Shown: piece by piece, positions 11,991 through 22,294 of the stretch
Layout of the letters: every line of letters starts with the position of its first letter
Position numbering within the stretch: position 1 is the stretch's first letter
Assembly: GCA_036936605.1 (NCBI GenBank)
Contig: JAUPFV010000002.1
Location: forward strand, 200,221,273-200,285,272
Direction: 5' to 3'
From: Limnanthes douglasii subsp. nivea
Lineage: Eukaryota; Streptophyta; Magnoliopsida; Brassicales; Limnanthaceae
Length of the DNA stretch: 64,000 nt
The notes under the pieces: generated by a model
Told to the model about the DNA's origin: nothing
The model's database searches: none
What the model saw: only the letters and a program-made list of their open reading frames with translations
Position numbers and translations under genes: made by a program

Positions 11991-13015
11991 AAACGTTAAG
12001 CTCACCTTCCATGTTGGTGCTCTTCAGTGGTTCTGTCTTTTTTAAATGTTAATCTTTTTTTGGTTATAGCGCCAGGTTTTGCTTTTAAAAAACGTGCTCA
12101 AATATATGTATATTGTATAGTTTCATTTATAGATGTCGTTGTTTCCTACACATGCACATGCTATTTTTGTTGGTTTGTTCAAAAGGTAATACCAACCAAA
12201 GTTCAAAAGGATAAGAGCTCTCTAAATATAAATCAAATAAGTAATATTTTTTATTTTATTTTTTCAACAAAAAAAAATATATGGTATCGTATACCATTTT
12301 TTTAAGATATAAATCCAAACCTTTTATTTGGAGAGGACTACTCATAAATATTGATTCAATTATCTCATAATTGTATTCGAAAATTGCGTAGCACCAATAA
12401 ACATACGAACCTAACAAATGAACAAAAATACCTTCACTAATATACATAGGGCGTTTAGTTTTGAAATCTTCTTTTTTCCACCAAAACTTAGTAAACCTAT
12501 TTAATTGGTAACCCTAAATACAAAAACAATTATAACCTTCTTTCGTGATCTATTCAACCCATTTTACACCCACACTTTTGACGTTCTTTCGATATACAAG
12601 TTTCGTCCACCGTCGCCGATAATCTGACTCCGTCTAAGCACAATTTATGTCAGGAAACCGTCGTCGATTACCTGAGATGATTAACCTATTGAATAGAATC
12701 CATCCAAAGAAAACCTAGTGAATATACCCTAGTAAAGAGACCAACGGAAGCTACATACATGTACTAAAATTCTAATAAAGTTTAAGCATTAATGTGTTTT
12801 TAATGAGTTTAAAATGCATTTAGGTGGTTCTTTAGTTAAACTGAATATTGGTCTTAGGATCGTGCATCAAAGTAAGGTTCTGGGTATTTTGTGGTTGACA
12901 TTAAGTTTTCTTTGTGCATGTAGTGTGTTTCGTTTTTTATGTGTTGTGTTGTTTATTGGCTCTTGTTTATTCTGTTGTTTCTGGTTTAGTGAATGTGTTC
13001 TCATTTCCCAAATTC
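11991..13015. other. Intergenic, no gene seen
   Basis: AT-rich sequence with scattered short frames that match nothing recognised. The stretch near 12450-12560 has a faint inverted resemblance to 18800-18925 (CCACCAAAA followed by CCTA-rich sequence), a weak hint of element ends. The less AT-rich 12580-12690 holds two similar GTCG(C/T)CGAT-type words but no frame. Confidence 0.4.
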
Positions 13016-13059
13016 TATCAATGTGCATGTGAAATTTACAAACCTTCGCATCTTCATCA

Positions 13060-13330
13060 TATAGACATTTAAACAACCTGCATCCTCTTAGGTGTATGAT
13101 AGAATAAATTGCATCCTCTGAGGTTGTTGGATAGAAGAACTCGCTTGTTTGTGCTAGAAGATATAAAATTTGTGGTTGTCTAAAATAACTCGCACGAATG
13201 TTAAGTTTTTCAAACAACTCGCAATGTTAACTTTCAAAATAACTCACGTTATGAATTCCAACACAGCTCCCAATGTTTGTGTAATATAGTATACAACTTA
13301 TGTTTTCCTTGAATAATGCGAGTTCTTTAA
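13060..13330 (+). repeat. 25-bp repeat family, block 1
   Basis: Degenerate copies of a unit whose core is AACTCGCAT follow each other here, for example near 13134, 13186, 13214 and 13238. A final inverted copy at about 13316-13330 reads ATGCGAGTTCTTT. Spacing is looser than in blocks 2 and 3. The block directly precedes the first coding relic of the DUF1985-like gene. Confidence 0.7.
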
Positions 13331-13349
13331 TCAATCCTTGTTGGTTCAT

Positions 13350-14304
13350 GTTTTTGCAAAAGATATGACTACGAAAGGAACCTTGTACAAATCAGGATTA
13401 GTGACCATCCTGATTCCGATGAAAAAAACTTGATTACACCTGCCCACATCGTAGCTACGAAAGACACACCCTTCTATACAATTTTTAAGGTGTCATTTGA
13501 CATCTGCAAGCAGAAGTTCGCATTGAAAAAGTATTATCCGCTAATTGAGCAAATTATAAGAACGTACTCGGTTGAGGAGGATACTTTCTGAATAGGGTCA
13601 AAAGTGGTCAAGCTAACGACCGATGATGTAAAGGCTATTTACGGCCTTAAGCATGTCACATATGAAAAGGATTTAACCAAAGCCAGAGGATTCTTAGGTT
13701 GCTACGAAGACGGAGCCGAATCTGATTTCGGGATAATGCAAACATACTCCATGTCTCAAAGTTCAAGAAAAGTTGGCCCGACCAATACAAATATGGTATA
13801 AAATGATGTGATAAATGTATCTCTAAATCTAAGTTGCGTTATTATATGATGTTCAGTTGTACTAATATAACATGTTGTGCCATGTTTGAAAGAAATGTAT
13901 AGCCAAATCCATAAGGCAAATAGGGAGCATACTGTGGAGGATGTTGCTCGACTGTTGATATTTTTTATTTGCTTTACATTGTTCTCCTCAGCCTCAGGAG
14001 ATGTAATTCTTTGAAATGTGGTATATTAATTTCGAAAACCTCGGCAAAAAAGAACTATGATTGGTCTAGAACAATACTGAAGAAGCTTCTCCACTTGATT
14101 AGAACATGGGTTGCTGCCAATAAACCCCAAAAGAGTTATCGGTTGTGTTGCACTTTTATTCGTAAGAATTTTGCTAATGATAATAATTTTTGCGATGCAA
14201 CCCTTCTTCATGGAGCACACAACAATTGGGCAAGCTCTCGCAAAGCCGAACATGATCCTAATATGTTTCAAATGGTAAGGATTAGAGTGAAAACATGGAG
14301 ATAA
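13350..14304 (+). pseudogene. Decayed DUF1985-like / ULP-associated gene, first exons
   Basis: From about 13360 to 13801 one frame runs with a single stop (TGA near 13589). It contains an FDICKQKFALKKYYPLIEQI-like segment and then IGSKVVKLTTDDVKAIYGL, which resembles the plant DUF1985 / plant mobile domain pattern (F-x-L-T-xx-D-V-xx-I-x-G-L). A second segment (about 13890-14300) continues with HTVEDVARLLIFFICFTLF and, one frame over, KKNYDWSRTILKKLL, matching the later part of the same kind of domain. Introns and frameshifts are not resolved. I did not find the C48 protease domain that often follows. The family assignment is by pattern memory and is uncertain. Confidence 0.45.
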
Positions 14305-14376
14305 TTCAAGAACTAAACCTGCTACAAGATGAAGAGATATTAAATATATATTATCGAACCTTATCAATTGTTTTGT

Positions 14377-14660
14377 AAAGAACTCGCGTAATTTTATTAT
14401 AACATAACACGCATAATGTTTGTAATATAGAACACACATAATCCTAGTATTAAAGAACTCGCATAGGTGTAGTAACATAGAACTCGCATATGTGTATTAT
14501 AAGAAAACTCACATAGGTGTAGTAACATAGAACACACATAGTTGCATTATAACAGAACACACATGTTGTTGTTAACATAGAACATGCACGTTTGAGAACC
14601 CATATAGATCGTATAAACCATTCACGGTATTAAAAAACTCGTATAATTGTATCAGCTGGG
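14377..14660 (+). repeat. 25-bp repeat family, block 2 (exact period)
   Basis: Nine consecutive units have the AAC-NC(G/A)CAT core starting at 14381, 14406, 14431, 14456, 14481, 14506, 14531, 14556 and 14581, an exact 25-bp period. A tenth diverged unit lies near 14634. Units read like aactcgcataggtgtagtaa. The block separates two coding relics, where an intron would be expected. Confidence 0.92.
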
Positions 14661-14689
14661 TTATTCTTCACTTGATAGGTTGTGGAGGC

Positions 14690-15960
14690 TACATTAATGT
14701 TGATAGAGGCTGAACAACAACATTTGGAAGATCTTAATGAAGTGGAAATCCAGATGCATCAAAAGGCCTAGGAAAATGACTAAATTCTAGACTAAAAAAC
14801 AAGCAAAAGAGCGCCACATCCAACGCAACAACCTAACCCAGAACCAAACAACCAACCTGAGACCGGGGACACAAAAGATGATGATTTGAATGTACCGCTA
14901 TCTAATTTGAAGAATACTGGAGCAATATCAAATAGAGATGCAACAACATCCAAAGGTTGGACAAGAATCCAAACAAATACGGCGAAAAGTTTCAAGTGTC
15001 ATTTCTGTTATATTAATTATCAGAGACTTGAAGAAAAAAGAAAGATGATTTTCAATAGGACCGTTATTGATAATAATCATCTGGAGTGTTTGGTTGCCAA
15101 ACATTCGAAAGAAGTATATGTTTTAGTTTTTTATATATCTTTAATTTGTTACATCCTCACAAAAAAATACTAATATTTATGGTATTGTTGTGACCGATTG
15201 AAGAGCTATAAAAAAGCTAGTTGAGTCAAATGTGAAATTTGAACAACAAGAACTTGACAAAACATATTTTTGCCTTTTTTTACATGCAGCCTTACCACAG
15301 TACATGAAGATGTGCGACCGTACTACAAAAATAACTGGTATGAACTCTGTATGTTTTAGGTGTAAATGGTGAAAGACTGGTACCAGCTGAAAAAATAAAT
15401 AGCAGTTGTACCATCTCAAATGCAGGTAGAGGCTACACTACCGGAGCAGAAAATACATGAAGCACAAATTAATGAAGTAGTACCGAAGAAGAAGGTAGAT
15501 GAATCAAATCAGTCTTTTGCAGTGGTAGATGATACTCTAAAGAAGGCAGACGATACAAATCTTACTCCTGCGGTGGTAAATGAAATAGTGATGGACGCAA
15601 CATCAGTGGTCCAACCTGAATAGGTAGTTGGTACAAATGGGTCTCCTATATTGGTACTATGTGAAGAGGTAGTTGCTACAAATCAGTCTCCTACAGTGGA
15701 ACGACATGAATATGTGGAAAACTTGTCATTGGTGGGACAGTATAAAGATGTGGTGGAGACAAATGAGTCTTTTCCGAATAAGACAGAGACAAATCTGTCT
15801 CCTCTAAAAGAGACAGAGACAAATTAGTCACCACATATACCACAAATACAAAAGGAAGATATTCGTAAAAAAATGAACTAAAGAAGGTAGAAGGTCGTGA
15901 ACAGGAAGTGGTAACGGACAAATCTGAACTTAAGTAAGCAAAAGGTCGTGAAGATGTAAG
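14690..15960 (+). pseudogene. Decayed gene, acidic/TN-rich repeat region
   Basis: Broken frames encode a hydrophilic protein. Near 14690-14770 is a Glu-rich helical segment, and 14886-15170 is an open frame of 95 codons. From 15420 to about 15830 a degenerate short repeat of the form V-x-(E/D)-TN-x-SP recurs (TNLTP, TNGSP, TNQSP, TNESF, TNLSP). Stops at 15621-15623 and 15825 break it. I do not recognise a family. It lies between the DUF1985-like relic and another repeat block, so it is probably the low-complexity tail of the same gene. Confidence 0.35.
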
Positions 15961-16079
15961 TGGATATGAAGTAAATTAAGATTAAATTTTCTAAATATAT
16001 TTTGTAATATAATGTTTCTAAAGACATATTGTCTGGGGGTATTAACATGTTGTTTTGTTAAGCTTTGATATGTTGTTTT

Positions 16080-16572
16080 GAAAAAACTAGCAGGGTTAAT
16101 GTTTCAAAGAACTCTCATTACTCTCATTCCAAATTACTCGCATGATATATTTTGTTATACTTGGATCTATGATGCATCAAAAAACTCACTGGGTAGTGTT
16201 TCAAAAAACTTGCATGATTATTGTTCCAAAGAACTCGCATTACTCTCTTTCAAAGAACTTGTATGGTATGTGATGTTATACTTGGATCTATAATGAATGA
16301 AAAAATCGCATGATTAGGGTTACACAGAAGTTTCATTATTTAACATTTGAAAGAACTCTCATTACTCTCGTTTCAAAGATCTTGCATGGTATGTTTTGCT
16401 ATACTTGGGTATATAATGCATTAAATAACTCGCATGGTTAGTGATCCAAAAGAACTTGCATGAGAAATGTATCAAAAAACTTGCATGATTATGTTTTCAA
16501 ATACCTCACAACCTTATATTTTCAAAGAACTCACGCAATTACCTTTTCAAAGAACTCGCATTTTCATATCAT
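16080..16572 (+). repeat. 25-bp repeat family, block 3 with 122-bp higher order
   Basis: About twenty units of 24-26 bp with core AACT(C/T)GCAT start at 16085, 16110, 16135, 16183, 16207, 16232, 16256, 16303, 16354, 16379, 16427, 16453, 16478, 16502, 16528 and 16553, with double steps where a unit has decayed. The word TTATACTTGG(A/G) recurs at about 16155, 16276 and 16399, showing a higher-order repeat of about 122 bp made of five units. Confidence 0.92.
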
Positions 16573-16884
16573 ATCTGATACGTACTTTAAATCTTTTAAA
16601 TAGTTGGCATATTGTATGAAAAAGGATACTTACTTGGTACAAAGAAGGGATATAGAGTAAAAAATATAAGAGATCTCCAACAAAAAAAAACAAGGCAGCC
16701 TCAACTGCGACGTTTCTGTTTGAGAATACTCCAAAGACATTATCCAACAAGGCTTCATAACTGAAACTACCGAGAAGATATATCTCCACTTACTAAAGCT
16801 GAAATGTTTTATCATTTCTTAAATGATATAAAACTAACAGACAGTGGTAGACATATTGGTAGGGATCTTTTTGGTATGTATGTT

Positions 16885-17060
16885 ATGTTCAAAAAAATCT
16901 ATGGTTTCTTATAAAACAACTGCCATAACATATGTAATTGAAAACAACACGCACGTTCGTTATATAAAAAAACATGCATATGTATGTATGATATGTACAA
17001 AGAACCCGCGTGGTTAAATATAAAACAACTCGTTTGTTTGTCTATTTTTGAAATGTCTTG
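16885..17060 (+). repeat. 25-bp repeat family, block 4
   Basis: About six degenerate units are visible (near 16890, 16915, 16940, 16970, 17000 and 17025), with variants such as AACACGCAC, AACATGCAT, AACCCGCGT and AACTCGTTT, in the same orientation as the other blocks. Confidence 0.6.
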
Positions 17061-17299
17061 GTAACTAGTCTCTGCATTGAGCACGCATAGAGCTAAATAT
17101 ATCATGTCAACATTTAAGCTAATTTATTGATGATTTAATAAAGGTAGATATTTGATGATTTGACAAAGCTAGATATTTAATCATGACTAAAGCAATTACT
17201 ACAAATACAAAAAAGTTTTTTCTTATAAATAAGAGTACCGAGAGGATAGTAAACATAAACTCTTATATCAAAAGACACATACCCTATTCAACTTAAACA

Positions 17300-17616
17300 A
17301 CAATGGCCCGTTCCGGTTCCTCTTCCACAACCAACTCATTCTCTTCCATCTAAAACTACAAACAAAATGCCACCACAGAGAAGTATTTCCCATCTTTAAT
17401 AGACGGGTCACTACTTCTCTGGGTCACTATCCGGAGATGAATCTGACCCCAACAAGCTTCCAAGGGTAATAAGGAAGAGGACAAATATGATTTTACGCCA
17501 GAGAAGGCAGATAAGAATGAGGAAGATGATAAGGAAGTCGAGATTGAAGAGAATGAAGATCATGACGATGAAGATGAAGAGGAGTCTGAAGAAGAAGACT
17601 CATCTTCCGATGGTTG
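17300..17616 (+). pseudogene. Serine-rich to acidic coding relic
   Basis: A start-like ATGGCCCG at 17303 leads a Ser/Thr-rich stretch that stops soon after. From about 17460 to the TGA at 17614 a frame encodes an extremely acidic tail of Asp and Glu with Ser near the end (EEEDSSSDG before the stop). Acidic tails like this are common in nuclear proteins and prove no family. It may be the last exon of the decayed gene upstream, or a separate fragment. Confidence 0.3.
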
Positions 17617-17769
17617 ATTGTTTTTCTTTTGTATGTTTTTGTTTTGTTGTTAACTGACCAACCCTAAAATATAGTAGTATTATTTGTTAGGGTTGGGTGT
17701 ATAAAGGTTGTTATGTTCTTGTAATCTTTTTTTTTGTAATAAGTTTATGACGTACTAGGAATGGTTCAA

Positions 17770-18300
17770 TATCCAAAGAGCTTGCGCATTATAGTTACAA
17801 AGAACACGTATGGTTAGTATCTTAAGAACTCATGCAATCGAATTCACAAAGAATACCCATGGGTAAAATATCTGAAGAAATTCCATGCTTTCAACTCGCA
17901 TTATCACCAGTTCATATATGAAACTAAACTTGCAAGATCTTATACAAGTGTCATTTCATGAAATAATGCACAACTCGCATTCCCGTCTACTAAACTCGCA
18001 TGTTCTTATACATATGGAATTCATGAAGAAAATCACGCAACTCGCATCTGCATCACCTAAATTTTCATATTCATATACAGTTGATAATTCAAATAATATG
18101 CATCTTCATCACCTAAACTTGCATGTTCATATAGTGGATGATTCAAACAATTCATATTTTCCTCACCTAAACCCGCATGTCCATACACACCGGATGGTTC
18201 AAAAACTTTGTATCTTCCTCACCTAAACTCGCTTGTTTATATACAAATTAAATTTAAACAATTAGCATATTTCTAGAAGGAACTCGCTTGTCTCTCGAGT
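17770..18300 (+). repeat. 25-bp repeat family, block 5 (55-bp dimers)
   Basis: Units with the AACTCGCAT core continue (17779, 17803, 17827, 17852, then 17893, 17972, 17993, 18039). From 18060 they form dimers of about 54-56 bp starting at 18060, 18116, 18170 and 18226, each carrying a TTCATATA-type word and ending in cctcaccta. An apparent 113-codon frame at 17885-18226 is a by-product of this periodicity, not a convincing gene. Confidence 0.8.
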
Positions 18301-18925
18301 CTATATATTAGAAATAAATCAAATATATAATAAAATAACTTTATAACTTATTAAACAACGAAAACTTATGAAATTGAACAAAAGAACATTTTTTTTCTAA
18401 AAAGAAAAACAAAAGAATAAAAATCATACAAACAGTATACACGATTATCAAAAGACTCATAAAACACCTGAAGTAAGAGAGAAATCAATAAAAACCCAGA
18501 TGAAACTAGTATGTAAAACTCAACAACCGTTTGCATGCTAGGATGAAAGAACAAGAAATCAAGAAACTCTGATGAAGCTTTGTACCAGTTTCTTGTCCAA
18601 TAACCTGAAAACTAGTAGTTAGAATCGTGAATATATAGATTCCAAAAATATACAAAACTTAGAATCGTCGATCACCTGAAAAGTAAAAAAAGGTTTTGGA
18701 GGGAAAAAGGCAGTCGACTACAACTAATTCAAATGTTTAAAAGATAAAAGGGGGGAAAAGTGGCTTCTAGCAAAAAATTAACTTTATGTAGTTGGTAGAT
18801 GGTATTTAGGTACTAAGAAAAAGGGTATTAATGGTGAATTTCATAATTTTATTAAGTAAGCATAAATTATAATTTGGATATTAGATGGAAGTATAATAGT
18901 TGAGTAGGTACTTTTGGTGACATTT

Positions 18926-19700
18926 TCCTTTTATTTGTTCATCATCAGATTTTTATAATCAAAACCTAAGGTCCATGCCTACGATATAGCAAAGGTATAA
19001 AAACACGACATAAAAGTTTTGGACCACATATTTTGGAGTTTTCACTATCTTTTTTAATGCAAGGATAGAAAACATTGATGAAACATATAATTAACCTCCA
19101 ACGACAAACCAGTAATCAAGGACTTGAGCATGTTCTCAATGATGGTGGGGCTAAAAACGACAGCGAGGCATCAAATCAGCGACATTGAAATCCAAACCAC
19201 TAGTACCAGACTCTAATTACATTCTGGCCTCGATGATATTTTCCGATAGCACATTCATATCACCTCCAGATCGGTTATGCACCGTACCACCATAACTGAG
19301 AGGCCACTAGAAAAATTCGATTCCACAAGGAATCATTGTTTAAACCCAATTTGCATGAGAATTTCACTAGAGACAAAGAGCCACAAAGACCCGAATATTT
19401 TGTATGCCCTAATGAAAATTTGCGTAAAACCTATATACTTGTGTACAAGTTTAAATATGAGAGAAATAAGATGTAGAGGGTGGATTAGCCAAAACTTTAC
19501 ACTCTGTATGATATAGAGAGTGGTCAACGCTTCTTGATTTATAAGAATTGGTATGAAGCTGAATCGACAGCAATAGCCATAGAGAGAGTGGCAAGACATA
19601 TTGCTGAAAGACCAGTGGTGATCTTCAGCAAAAGCTCTTGCTAAATGAGCTACACAATCCATTTCACTTATCTTGAAGTTAGGTACTAACCTTACTGTTT
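18926..19700 (-). other. Unidentified coding-like relic
   Basis: On the minus strand between about 19660 and 19200 frames are longer than in the flanks, including one of 109 codons. A few words (for example VLANPPSTS and a later LWN) are faintly like F-box-associated proteins, but the frame changes and I cannot align a domain. Treat as unidentified. Confidence 0.2.
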
Positions 19701-22290
19701 ACGAGCTCGACCAAATGTCAGATGTAGATTAAAATGACATTGATTCAGTTCAGTTGCAAGCCCATTATTCCAATGGTCTTCACAAGAGAGAAGTTAGTTA
19801 GTGGTGTTAAGCAAATCATATCGTCCAAAGTTTAGACTTCTTTTTCTTCATCTTTTGTTGTATATAAATATAACTAAATATAAATATCTAAATTAAAAAA
19901 AAAATACACCAATAAGTAAAGAATACATACCTTAACAAAAATGTAGAGTCGAATTTGGAAAATCTGAAGTTTTTAAATTTGCTAGTTAGAGAGAGTTAGG
20001 ATTTTTTGTTAGAGTATGGCTGGTTCTTGGTATAAAATAGGTTTTATATCAGTGTGAGTTTTGTAATTAATGGAGGTATTGTTATATTAAAAACGGTTCT
20101 CATTATAGTCAGGTTTCATTAAAAAAACGGGGTCTCATTTTAGCATAGTTATTTCTTACTTATCACCTTTGTAAAATTATTTCCTTCATCTAAATTACCA
20201 ACAAGAGATATAGGTAAAATTCTTGTATTCTTTTATTTAGGTGCCTATGTCTCTAATTCTAAAATTTTAAACTCATTGATTGATGTAAATATAATATTTT
20301 TTCAATTGAATCAAGAGCTACTATATGTTTTTCTTCTCTTATCTATGAATTATTTGTTCCTTGTCTTTTTCTTTTATATTTTTTTATCTTTGGAGACTGA
20401 TTTCTAGTGAATGTTGTTGTTTCTTATAATGGATATTATTCCTTTGGTACATAATTTTCACGAGTTAAATGTTAGATTTCACTTGATTGTTAACTAGCAT
20501 GGCTGAATCCGTTTTTTGTGATGATAGACTTGATTTTCTTTTGAATCCATATTTTTGTTTGTGTATGAGGTTTATTAATAAAATTTAGTTGATACTAGTT
20601 TTCCCTTGAGATGTTTCCTTCATTAGATGACATTAGGCTCTTACATTTTGCATGTTTGTGATCTAAGTGAAAGCATTCAGTGCAGTGGTATGGCATGTCC
20701 ACATATATAGTTTCTTACTAGTACCTATCATTCTCCCCAAAACTAATCCAAACTTTGGATATAAGTCTATTTGATACATCTAATTCAATTCAGGTTTTAC
20801 TGCACTTGAATCTAGCTATGTTCTTTGTACAAAACAAGATAGATAATGGATTTCCAATAATTTTTGCTATAGTCTTAAATGTGTCTTCATTGTACATGAA
20901 CCTAGAAAGATTAGAAAAAGTGATCCAGACCAGGGTTATAGGAGATTATTTCCTTGGATTAAAATAATGATTACAGTTTAAGATCATCATAGTTTGTTGT
21001 TTTAATGTCCAACGCTTTTTTCCATAATTTAATAAAATATTAAATTTGATAAAACTCAATTAAGAAATGTCTAGCATCGAACACCGAGAGATTAAACCCT
21101 CCTCGAAAACTAAAATTATTCAAGAACTTCTGGAATATAATCAATTGAAGCCTGCCATTAGAGAATTTATCAATAATGGTATATTTAGAGTTATGTAAAA
21201 GATTTTCCTTATCTTGAGTTTTGAATTGTATAGCTAATGATATCCCTTGTCTTGTATTATTTCTTTGATATGTAGAGTTACCTCTGTGTTAGATTTTGTT
21301 GCTTCCGCATTAGATTTTGATAAGATATTGAAATTTTAGTTACACTATAGAGAATGTTGATTGTAATGTTATGGAGACGGTTGATAAAAAAATTGAGTTG
21401 GATCATAAGACATGAATTTGGTTGGTTTTGAGTTGATCATGAGTAATTTGTTTTTGTAGTGGAGGTGCAAACTCGTCAAGATTTTAAATGAGGAATTGGC
21501 TTCTAGAGGATTATTTTGATTTTTTTCTTTGGTTATTTTAAATAAAGGATAAGGATATAAATTTAACGATTTTATTTTGTACGGTTGTTGAAGGTGTGTG
21601 GTGGTTGCAGAGGAAGGATAATGTTTCCAGTCATCTTGATAACGACCGACAAGACTGACGTTGGATCAGCAGAGGTTCGTGAGCCTTGGAAAAAATTAAT
21701 TCTTAAAAACTACGTTTCTTGAAAATCTTGAAACCGTCTATAATTTTTGAAAATTTGTAATTAGTTGATTTACTATCCTTCTTCACTTTTTTATATTTTT
21801 GAAAGAATTATTTTTAGTCCAACCGTATAAAATTAAATGAAAATGTATATATATTATATTACGTTCATGAACATGATATTTACGGATACAAATAATTTGT
21901 TCGAAAATCATTGATTGGTGGCTCAAGGGAAAAAACATTTATCACTATTTATTTATTTACTTTTTAACATATACACATATTGTTAATTTTATAAATTGAA
22001 GAGTACAATATTTTAAAACAATATAACGGTTAAATTCATACTAAATATAAGATATTGTGTTTAAAAACAATTTGGATTTGTTGGACATTTTCATTCTCTA
22101 TTTATTTTGTCTCTTCAAAATTTTCAATTAATATTTTTAACTATAAAATCTCCATTGTCGATAATATCGTTTTGGAATGAAATATAACAAGGTGAGAACC
22201 ATTATTACTATTTAGCCATCGTTCCTCCTATACATAATAGCACCCATCAATTACTACATATTATTCAAATTTTACATGGATTTGGAAAAG
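19701..22290. other. AT-rich intergenic stretch
   Basis: No gene is supported. A 43-codon ORF at 21067-21198 (starting MSSIEHREIKPSSK) is followed by a GGTATATTT that could be a donor site, so a lone first exon is conceivable, but no partner exon was found. A small frame at 20755-20967 has no recognisable content. Confidence 0.4.
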
Positions 22291-22294
22291 AGTG

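Larger units (their letters stand above)
12455..18925 (+). mobile_element. Possible decayed Mutator-like element (gene-bearing)
   Basis: The DUF1985-like relic and its repeat blocks (13.0-18.3 kb) lie between two sequences that resemble each other weakly in inverted orientation (about 12475-12540 and 18840-18925). ULP/DUF1985-type genes are known cargo of plant Mutator-like elements (the Kaonashi group). I cannot show a clear terminal inverted repeat or a 9-bp target duplication, and no transposase or ULP1 protease domain was seen. The extent is a guess. Confidence 0.22.

Noticed and set aside
14377..14660. CRISPR-like regular spacing
   Set aside because: The units are contiguous and diverged along their whole length, with no distinct repeat plus unique spacer, and the host is a plant.
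17885..18226. 113-codon ORF rich in His and Asn
   Set aside because: Arises from the 55-bp dimer repeats of block 5; no start context, family or neighbouring exon.
19200..19660. F-box-associated gene on the minus strand
   Set aside because: Only a few isolated words resemble the family; no F-box or continuous domain could be followed, so it is left as unidentified.
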